Source of the DNA: Branchiostoma floridae
Lineage: Eukaryota > Chordata > Leptocardii > Amphioxiformes > Branchiostomatidae
DNA: 64,000 nucleotides
Direction: 5' to 3'
Assembly (NCBI RefSeq): GCF_000003815.2
Contig: NC_049995.1
Location: 9,945,295-10,009,294, forward strand
Shown one piece after another: positions 63,801 through 64,000 of the stretch. The position numbers and the translations under genes are program-made. Numbering within the stretch: the first letter of the stretch is position 1; each line of letters starts with the position of its first letter. The notes under the pieces are model-generated. The model was not told the DNA's origin and ran no database searches. It was given only the letters and a program-made list of their open reading frames with translations.

Positions 63801-64000
63801 GTTGAAACTCAGAGTAGCTCTCTTACTTTGTTATCATCTACTCAACAATTAGCCATCAAACATCTCCCGAAGAATTTTGACTGGCGCAACATCGATGGAC
63901 AAGATTATGTCTCGGCTGTCAAAGACCAGGGCAACGTATGCGGCAGCTGCTACGCACAGGCAACGGCAATCGCGTTGGAGTCCCGCCTCAGGATCATGAC
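42813..64000 (+). CDS. CTSC: Cathepsin C / dipeptidyl peptidase 1 (3' part outside window)
   Basis: Exons: 42813-42929 (signal peptide [13 protein letters not shown], then [20 protein letters not shown]), 44623-44801 (exclusion domain, [20 protein letters not shown]), 45299-45504 ([20 protein letters not shown]), 45819-45968 (propeptide, [19 protein letters not shown]) and 63853-64000 (start of the papain-like domain: [23 protein letters not shown] with oxyanion Gln and catalytic Cys). Phases join 0, 2, 1, 1. Cathepsin C is a lysosomal cysteine peptidase that removes N-terminal dipeptides and activates granule serine proteases in vertebrates. The catalytic His and Asn exons lie beyond the window. 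The intron between 45968 and 63853 has been enlarged by a 17.2 kb Polinton; exon frames on both sides are intact, so normal splicing could still give product. Confidence 0.9.
44212..44265 (+). mobile_element. LINE A 3' UTR remnant
   Basis: GTGTAGTATAGCCAGCTGTT and CGTGCCTGCAAAGCTCGTGT match the LINE A 3' UTR at 20978-21025. Only the last ~50 bp of this homology is visible. Confidence 0.55.
44818..45235. repeat. CT-rich low-complexity tract
   Basis: Irregular TCTCTTTCCC repeats in cathepsin C intron 2; no gene seen. Confidence 0.85.
46033..46212 (+). mobile_element. tRNA-derived SINE (copy 2)
   Basis: Well-preserved box A (TGGCGTAACTGGTAGAGCG) and box B (GGTCCTGAGTTCGATACCC), then the shared CTTGGGAAAGGCAC and GGTACCTGACTTCGGTCAGG body and a poly-A stretch. 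Lies 170 bp before the Polinton. Confidence 0.8.
46381..46386. repeat. Target-site duplication GACGTA (left)
   Basis: Exact 6-bp match to 63600-63605, immediately outside the terminal repeats. Confidence 0.9.
46387..46690. repeat. Left terminal inverted repeat with five DR1 sites
   Basis: Mirror of 63297-63599 with few differences. Contains AGGTCAAAGGTCA (46439-46451) and AGGTCAGAGGTCA-type sites at 46470, 46502 (first base G), 46542 and 46575, arranged as ~33-72 bp tandem sub-units with CAGGCGC spacers. Confidence 0.95.
46746..46751 (-). terminator. Polyadenylation signal of the RNR R2 gene
   Basis: AATAAA on the minus strand just 9 bp past the stop codon of the R2 frame, between the gene and the left terminal repeat. 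Confidence 0.65.
46760..47797 (-). CDS. RRM2-like: Ribonucleotide reductase small subunit (R2), Polinton-borne
   Basis: 345 residues, no intron, no frameshift. R2 supplies the tyrosyl radical and di-iron centre with which R1 reduces ribonucleotides to dNTP precursors. Iron ligands are present by alignment to the animal family: D94, E125, H128, E188, E222, H225; radical Tyr is Y132 ([13 protein letters not shown]). The C-terminal FTLDADF is the peptide that docks on R1. Animal R2 is ~390 residues; this one lacks the N-terminal extension that in vertebrate R2 holds the KEN degron, and so resembles the p53R2 isoform in length. It lies inside the element, 70 bp from the left repeat, transcribed toward the terminus. 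No R1 gene is present, so it would need the host R1. High similarity to animal R2 points to capture of a host cDNA; cellular origin by independent retroposition into the element is an alternative. Confidence 0.9.
   Translation of the reverse strand: MLPAQPSKSNQLSVLKVSVDREMQCEPLLRENSRRFVIFPIQYHDIWRMYKKAVASFWTTEEVDLSKDLEHWESLNDNEKHFIKHVLAFFAASDGIVNENLVERFTKEVQVPEVRCFYGFQIAIENIHSEMYSLLIDTYVKDPHEREHLFSAIETIPCVKKKADWALKWTGDEKSTFGDRVVAFAAVEGIFFSGAFAAIFWLRKRGLMPGLTFSNELISRDEGLHTDFACLMVSYLINKPSQERIHQIIDNAVKIEQEFLTEALPVKLIGMNQDLMKQYIEFVADRLLGELMCSKLYNSENPFDFMENISLEGKTNFFEKKVGEYQKMGVMSSSEQQKFTLDADF
47831..47915 (-). promoter_or_regulatory. Candidate promoter of the RNR R2 gene
   Basis: On the minus strand upstream of the start: CCAAT (GGACCAATCAG, about 47898-47908), two exact ATGCAAAT octamers (plus-strand ATTTGCAT at 47856-47863 and 47870-47877), and AGATAAAAGG (47831-47840) as TATA-like box. 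A TTTTTTTGCTAACAG just before the ATG could be a splice acceptor of a 5' UTR intron. Confidence 0.55.
48000..49590. repeat. Four imperfect tandem units of ~280-430 bp
   Basis: Units start at CCGCGGCTTGGTATGCACAC-type sequence near 48102, 48528, 48918 and (shortened) about 49203. Each carries AGTCAGGCCCGTACAGTGAG-like sequence (lost in the last), TACATACATGGCCAGCCCTA, CCAAACGTTACGTGGG and an exact ATGCAAAT octamer (48405, 48797, 49189, 49472). ORFs in it are repeated but show no domain. Non-coding, upstream of the polymerase gene; enhancer or replication role possible. Confidence 0.8.
49664..49760 (+). promoter_or_regulatory. Candidate promoter of the polymerase gene
   Basis: In order: octamer ATGCAAAT (49664), CArG box CCATATTTGG (49701-49710, perfect CC(A/T)6GG), CCAAT (49715-49719), TATA-like AATAAAAAGG (49720-49729). 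A probable 5' UTR intron follows, from TCG|GTAAGT (about 49852) to TTTCAG (about 50059). Confidence 0.55.
50094..50681 (+). CDS. C2H2 zinc-finger N-terminal part of the polymerase frame
   Basis: Start ATG chosen after the likely acceptor at 50059; it gives [20 protein letters not shown]. Three classic C2H2 fingers (Cys2 at CEKC, CEIC, CDFC; His2 at HQKSH twice, HRRLH) and a fourth looser one (CRPC...HREAAH), then a basic and an acidic segment. The frame ends in TAA at 50679-50681, but the same frame continues without another stop into the polymerase, so this is probably the N-terminus of one long protein broken by a nonsense codon. If the stop is real, it is a separate DNA-binding protein of 195 residues. 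Confidence 0.75.
   Translation: MAFTCEKCGKTFTQKRNLTRHQKSHDTTTYHCEICDKSFDRLDSFKRHQKSHDPTAPTHECDFCGKKFPRRDNLLQHRRLHDKPRPALTFWCRPCNVAFDTVHALQAHREAAHPVASTSRPRKRVSPAGGAEPKAKRRHIQPAGDDDAFPFEEDPEDVSEELIPQHEDGAVQNLYRQKWSMIRTQFKRGQNIQDT
50871..54494 (+). CDS. POLB: Protein-primed family B DNA polymerase
   Basis: Replicative polymerase of the Polinton. The first ATG is at 50871, but coding-like sequence in the same frame begins right after the stop at 50681. A CxxC...H finger lies near 51467-51520. Exonuclease motifs: FDIE (51656), [10 protein letters not shown] (52081), YNNKD (52478). Polymerase motifs: [10 protein letters not shown] (A, 52793), [11 protein letters not shown] (B, 53720) and EMDTDSAYI (C, 54022) with the two catalytic Asp. 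FHGCYWHGH (53058) is an insertion common to this polymerase group. 1207 residues, consistent with the group. The exonuclease and polymerase parts have no frameshift. Followed by AATAAA at 54588. It would copy linear DNA from a terminal protein primer; no separate terminal-protein gene is recognised. Confidence 0.92.
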   Translation: MENEDGVRRFLDKIEEVDHMEKARQERPNSKSVLQKMVNVMFYVNKIKDHPIGAPGTLTDYIKNSRSIIALLGDRVGPYTDKLCFFRCLALHRQCDRTKLERTTKSLFREYLAWMGKTAKQFKGVSLKHLEDIEKLFEVDVYVYALQPNRDEDAEDDDFFAELVRRPLSTHNNTMYLNLCEQHYSYIKDFKAYAKSYACPQCGKRWMHRGNCERHIRTCDGKVTKEYPGGAYHLPQTIFEKLQDEGIVVPEEDRYYPYRACFDIECLLKPLTDQKTDKMTWEAAHELLSVSVCSNVPEYTDPECFVSEGDPTKVAEDLLNFLQQISRKAYSLLSEKFGWALDKMEEIRQRDLEKEEDEEEQTEGESPKDILDKAKRKEKRRKEHYMTKLMEELNKYMSQLVVLSFNGGKYDLNAIKKVFLPLLLRSTSKLRPIKKNNTYMSIETDDLKFLDLINYVAPGFSYSILLKAYGCQETKGFFPYEWMDSLDKLEHTRLPPRAAFHSNLRQSDISEEDYLYCQRVWEEQGMTTMRDFLIWYNNKDVSPMVEAVQKMTEFYQDKGIDMFKDGISVPGLTLKYLFMNLPHDTYFTLPDNEEVYRLYKDNIVGGPSIIFHRYHEKGKTYIRADEMKLLGREPKPCQKVIGYDANALYLWALMQDMPSGHYIRRREDTGFEREYSTPQWGRMAVDWLDWVAQERNLVIRHKFNSTEKRIGSRRIPVDGFCSDTGEIFQFHGCYWHGHRCPLTKGEFFNDRRGKSFATLRAETAQTTEYLRACGYAVTEMWECQWRNLVRADVRLASFLEGRKTPTEHLPDMTGERVLQAVRSKELFGAVECDIEVPADLKSRFAEMPPIFKNVEISIYDIGEHMKEYAVDHRIMSKPRRSLIGSMFGQKILLASPLLNWYLDHGLKVTRIYQVMEYRPKPSFKAFGDAVSDARRKGDEDKTKKIIADTMKLIGNSGYGKTVTNKEKQTDVEYCQDVVTATRKINTSRFRHLIVVNDKNFFEIESAKRTIKFNLPMQIGFFVYQYAKLRMLAFYYDFMLKFVDVSDFQYCEMDTDSAYIAISADKLEDVIKPDMLESYDREKSDWFPRTDTKQNAAYDKRTPGLFKEEWSGSGIVGLCSKTYYCFGGDEANDDKFSGKGVSKRCNVINHLKYLNVLQTKKSGQGINKGFRVHENEIHTYTQTRDAFSYFYPKRKVKNDKVTTLPLDI
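54588..54593 (+). terminator. Polyadenylation signal of PolB
   Basis: GGAAATAAATGCG, ~95 bp after the stop and ahead of the ATPase gene. Confidence 0.6.
54682..55329 (+). CDS. ATP: Genome-packaging ATPase (FtsK/HerA, A32 type)
   Basis: Start set at the ATG of [20 protein letters not shown]; an in-frame ATG also exists at 54664, but the intervening TCATTTGCAG|GT resembles a splice acceptor. Walker A GCSGSGKS, Walker [10 protein letters not shown], followed by a QN sensor-type segment ([11 protein letters not shown]). About 215 residues, normal for Polinton ATPases. It would pump element DNA into preformed capsids. It overlaps the upstream-most possible start of the next small gene by 4 bases. 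Confidence 0.9.
   Translation: MDARVHHPCRMVLAGCSGSGKSYFAQKLLTTGASWIDPGPFQHVVWCYSEFQDKLHRELTSKLGSKVQFVEGLPNNWNDVIKPSCRNALVIDDLMIESAKDTDQRVTKLFTRASRHRDLSVIFLVQNLFFQGLRTISLNSSYIVLFKSPRDQSMITTLARQMYPGHGKFLRECYEDAVNKTTYGHLFLDLHPETPEDLRVRTNMLTPQPQVYLRK
55374..55709 (+). CDS. Small basic virion-type protein with hydrophobic tail (PX-like)
   Basis: 111 residues from [15 protein letters not shown]; an earlier in-frame ATG is at 55326, overlapping the ATPase stop. Lys/Arg-rich body ([19 protein letters not shown]) and a C-terminal [20 protein letters not shown] segment followed by GGGRK. Small proteins of this layout accompany animal Polintons and adintoviruses and have been compared with adenovirus core protein X. 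The role in condensing or releasing DNA is inferred. Confidence 0.65.
   Translation: MSKRLHRHADCLRVLSKANPKLRKAILSSAPNDLLKSICDCTHNVLKGNVRLTPAQKKGLARHKATLRQLGDKKVPLTKKRQTLIQKGGFLSLLLSPIISAISSLFGGGRK
55717..56414 (+). CDS. Polinton virion-type protein, cut by assembly gap
   Basis: Begins [19 protein letters not shown], 7 bases after the previous stop; ATG at 55735 is an alternative. Visible ~232 residues: helical N-terminus ([20 protein letters not shown]), a Thr/Ser-rich linker, then a conserved-looking block ([32 protein letters not shown]) and a basic end that runs into N. The MALVP...LL start is a type I know from animal Polintons, without known function. After the gap a short frame ends at 56934 and could be its C-terminus. 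Confidence 0.6.
56415..56913. other. Assembly gap (499 N)
   Basis: Hides the 3' part of the plus-strand virion-type gene. Size may be nominal. Confidence 1.
57050..57055 (-). terminator. Polyadenylation signal of the minus-strand capsid cluster
   Basis: AATAAA on minus, ~75 bp past the protease stop; the only clear signal found after the cluster. Confidence 0.6.
57129..57674 (-). CDS. PRO: Adenovirus-type cysteine protease (PRO)
   Basis: 181 residues. Catalytic triad by motif: His53 (GQHWLAIYF), Asp69 (EFFDSYG), Cys113 in [13 protein letters not shown], the arrangement of adenain/Ulp1 proteases. It would mature capsid proteins. The start codon lies two bases after the stop of the major capsid gene, last in a tightly packed minus-strand series. 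Confidence 0.9.
   Translation of the reverse strand: MDTRQMYAVLRSDKNTAPHLRGVFASDRLPRRVRVYPSAYVVNTDPSNKPGQHWLAIYFDEEGRGEFFDSYGRGPSLYPRSILRFLRRNTRLPWIRNQRQIQARLSTTCGQHCLFYLLHRCRNIPMTSIVDMFSSDLELNDVSVAEFIERHFDIDAPVVDIELVMRQIARTLEDFDRALND
57677..59008 (-). CDS. MCP: Major capsid protein (double jelly roll)
   Basis: Start at [19 protein letters not shown] gives 443 residues; an upstream in-frame ATG at 59104 overlaps the previous gene and is less likely. Features: [20 protein letters not shown] near the N-terminus, [19 protein letters not shown], and a second half with [13 protein letters not shown] and [20 protein letters not shown]. This is the Polinton protein that structural comparisons assigned as hexon-like major capsid protein. 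Trimers would form the shell of an icosahedral particle. No break seen. Confidence 0.85.
   Translation of the reverse strand: MAHIHPLSCSCTKSELDLFEVPPTQTTITDGRWVEYHPVASLAESSPIEFDIPGAGEEFTDLSQTKLYVKAKIVLPNGNDLPDNAKVGPVNLWLQSLFSQVTVTVAGKDITDSTNCYPYRAYLETLLNYGSEAKQSQLTAELFYQDTPGRLHLVDPYPTDQGAVANEGLVKRANMTRNSREVDLIGPLHVDLFHQDRFLLSKVDVKIKLHRSKHQFCLMSPGDQFKIVITEAAVFLRKVNLLPTYQLSIESQLNKQTAKYALKRVQLKPFTIPRGNHSVSSDNLFLGQVPKRVAIALVDNAAFQGSFGTNPFNFQHFNLNYISLCVNGQEVPHKALTPNFAEGQFVRSYMNLFGTTGKQGQDSGNQIARSDYDKGFTVWCYDLSPDLCGLGGDHFNIIRQGNLRLELHFAQALDQTVVAVVLAEFDNLLEIDRQRNISFDYSN
59025..59444 (-). CDS. Small basic virion protein (pVI/pX-like)
   Basis: 139 residues from [20 protein letters not shown]. An amphipathic Gly/Leu-rich segment ([20 protein letters not shown]) is followed by a strongly basic C-terminus ([32 protein letters not shown]). 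This gene regularly sits between penton and major capsid in animal Polintons. Membrane-lytic or DNA-binding roles are inferred by analogy with adenovirus minor proteins. It starts 2 bases after the penton-like stop. Confidence 0.7.
   Translation of the reverse strand: MTGQRGGQLPVYYGRSMQRGYGLGGIFRGLLRSAVPLLKRGAQNVGRQALRSGMDLAHDVLNGQGVKRAAKRRAGEFGQRLMSGQKRARVRAPPAPVGQNKGRGAGRGKKPLKRGTRPRAVSRKRVGAQRGRTSPDIFN
59447..60250 (-). CDS. Minor capsid (penton-like, single jelly roll) protein
   Basis: 267 residues from [18 protein letters not shown]; a longer start at 60292 is possible. N-terminal [20 protein letters not shown] and [12 protein letters not shown]-terminal [19 protein letters not shown] and [10 protein letters not shown] are hallmarks of the Polinton penton candidate. 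It would occupy the five-fold vertices. Frame intact. Confidence 0.85.
   Translation of the reverse strand: MANSFYVTLPSDGSMDVFQENTVTNYRTKLAQPVELSGEWEVGLVEIQYPHSWLNVREGENTLVYYMVDEKDEGSGREYEIVKISAGHYKDVLHLLKSLNEAASIRYPSLFKQHDMFAYDSITKRVTMVLPPMAQNSTTTKTYLTGPLAEKLGWGVKGAIYGSWVQAPRPADPNLGFHSLYVYGDVVQHRPVGGQKVPLLRIVKIEGQDGDIVDHPILTPHYIPLARKRFETIEIDIWNDLGEPVPFVQGRVIVTLHFRQRRSSYFS
60302..61483 (-). CDS. INT: Retroviral-type integrase with chromodomain
   Basis: 394 residues from [17 protein letters not shown] (ATG at 61537 adds 18). Core catalytic residues in WQADLADM (D), LQTDQGTEF (D) and [10 protein letters not shown] (E), with the D-D-35-E spacing exact. The N-terminal part ([20 protein letters not shown]) is the usual Polinton pre-domain. 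The C-terminal ~50 residues form a chromodomain: [20 protein letters not shown], then [18 protein letters not shown]. It inserts the linear element and makes the 6-bp duplication; the chromodomain may steer it to marked histones. Complete. Confidence 0.93.
   Translation of the reverse strand: MVSKNPERRRRRKAGGGSKPYPTNTAEEWHDVLHRVYYDPRHPAGYGGVGRLHRAVRDKYGVTRKQVEAWLRSQDTHTLHKPIRRRFQRNRVITGGIHDQWQADLADMSSLSRQNDGYRYLLTCIDVFSKYAWVVPIKDKTGPTLAKAFQTILAKDEQKPRCLQTDQGTEFLNRHVQSLLKKEGIKFFTTFSVETKASVVERFNRTLKTRMWKYFTAKNTHRYIDVLSDLVWSYNRSYHRSIKMAPIEVNEKNEGLVWHTLYGEDDISKPRKGRKQPPSFKFRVGDSVRISKSKLRLEKGYTPNWTTEIFVVSEQIARRPPVYRVKDYDGEVLRGTFYEKELQKVTKKDDDVYQVEDILDTRRRGKKKEFFVKWKGYPAKFNSWVREEDMVPI
61659..61688 (-). 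promoter_or_regulatory. TATA-like pair upstream of the integrase/capsid cluster
   Basis: Minus strand reads TGCATAAAAGAGG (61680-61688 region) and TGCATAAAAGGG (61659-61668), 110-140 bp upstream of the 61537 ATG. No exact octamer was seen between here and 61828. 61540-61800 otherwise holds CA-rich simple sequence. Confidence 0.45.
61801..61806 (-). terminator. Polyadenylation signal of the tandem-PC4 gene
   Basis: AATAAA on the minus strand 22 bp after the stop codon at 61829. Confidence 0.6.
61829..62563 (-). CDS. Protein with two tandem PC4-type ssDNA-binding domains
   Basis: 244 residues. After a ~78-residue Pro/Thr-rich N-terminus come two PC4 (p15 coactivator) repeats: about 80-142 ([38 protein letters not shown]) and 166-229 ([38 protein letters not shown]). 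The PC4 signature of strand-FKG-strand, basic KPGKKG-like loop and helix with W is seen in both. PC4 binds single-stranded DNA and modulates transcription, and phage/plasmid relatives serve replication. Because protein-primed strand displacement exposes long ssDNA, a role as the element's SSB is plausible; late transcription control is the alternative. Upstream on minus: inverted CCAAT and CATAAAGG (62634-62641). Confidence 0.75.
   Translation of the reverse strand: MDDSVIYPKDLQYWRTLPAYAGLSKPPQADAATQTSPRHGGARTPPTGDVPDTWPATKPAPTVKRPPTSEVINDGVEARFSIGEDVFVTVGCFKGMPLVNVRRFYRPCPEKDVWKPGKQGLALAPEQWLALKRNMSSVSSVLLACGFSTMHISHNYNGSTFLPSRFDLGNQRYAVVELFRGEAVVSLREFFRPKADQDKLLPSKKGLNLSTRQWDALEEQADKIDAVLKTVLGQKSLTSKVLKK
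62787..63281 (-). CDS. Bcl-2-like apoptosis regulator
   Basis: 164 residues. BH1-like [20 protein letters not shown] (81-100) and BH2-like [16 protein letters not shown] (124-139) are the diagnostic pair, in correct order and spacing. A hydrophobic C-terminus ([18 protein letters not shown]) could anchor it in the mitochondrial outer membrane. BH3 and BH4 are not clear. Proteins with BH1 and BH2 and no obvious BH3 are usually anti-apoptotic, as in large DNA viruses; that is an inference here. The start codon lies 16 bp inside the right terminal repeat, so the repeat itself must contain or adjoin the promoter. Confidence 0.75.
   Translation of the reverse strand: MDALKAQTTDVFRQLLYHKAPGLFPEYRHSSSVAYVKVIQWVDMISADQEYEKIIDSFMDNLPNARDGLKRVLEKVLQERRLHWGRLVTAMSFAVDVCVNSHERYEGSTDAIELATLICNYAGNWLLHQRGWDGWLDRRRHDKYPSVVQCLCWLLTAHVCIIVT
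63297..63599. repeat. Right terminal inverted repeat with five DR1 sites
   Basis: Mirror of the left repeat. On minus: DR1-type sites at 63399-63411, 63432-63444, 63472-63484, 63504-63516 and the canonical AGGTCAAAGGTCA at 63535-63547. It lies directly upstream of the Bcl-2-like gene. Confidence 0.95.
63600..63605. repeat. Target-site duplication GACGTA (right)
   Basis: Exact copy of 46381-46386. Confidence 0.9.

Overview
The window is eukaryotic and most likely comes from an invertebrate deuterostome, with amphioxus (Branchiostoma) the best guess. Coding sequence is split into phase-compatible exons with GT/AG borders. The host genes (SRCR/ZP receptors, TTC32, cathepsin C) are animal genes, and the introns are packed with LINE, DNA-transposon, MITE and tRNA-SINE copies. 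The species is an inference; no search was run.

Layout: (1) 1-31.6 kb holds three tandem paralogues of a type I membrane protein with sushi-like, SRCR-like and ZP domains. Gene A (514-4099) lacks its 5' exons, which lie off the window. Gene B (5304-11087) is complete. Gene C (13556-31590) has extra N-terminal SRCR and CUB exons. Its CUB domain is split by a 7.4 kb intron that hosts a nest of three LINE copies and a piggyBac-like element. (2) 32.7-41.7 kb is TTC32 (three exons). Its first intron carries a 6.4 kb THAP/DDE plus SWIM/YqaJ DNA transposon (ISL2EU-like), and its second intron a pogo-like element. (3) From 42.8 kb to the window end is cathepsin C (dipeptidyl peptidase 1): signal peptide and exclusion domain at 42.8-46.0 kb, papain-like catalytic domain starting at 63.85 kb.

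The cathepsin C intron between these two parts contains a full-length Polinton/Maverick (46387-63599, 17.2 kb). It has ~305 bp terminal inverted repeats, AG...CT termini and an exact 6-bp target duplication (GACGTA). It carries the morphogenetic and replication set: zinc-finger/protein-primed DNA polymerase B, packaging ATPase, adenovirus-type protease, double-jelly-roll major capsid protein, penton-like minor capsid protein, two small basic virion-type proteins, and a DDE integrase with chromodomain. It also carries three accessory genes: an intact ribonucleotide reductase small subunit beside the left terminus, a protein with two tandem PC4-type ssDNA-binding domains, and a Bcl-2-like protein that starts 16 bp inside the right terminal repeat.

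The most interesting signal is how the Polinton gene content and its regulatory DNA fit together. Each terminal repeat carries five nuclear-receptor DR1-type sites. The sequences upstream of the two replication genes (RNR R2 and PolB) carry seven exact POU octamers plus CCAAT, CArG and TATA-like boxes, an arrangement known from S-phase and serum-responsive host promoters. Together they suggest an element that makes its own dNTPs, protects its DNA and delays apoptosis under host transcription factors. The polymerase frame has an in-frame stop and a 499-base assembly gap removes part of one gene, so present activity is not established.
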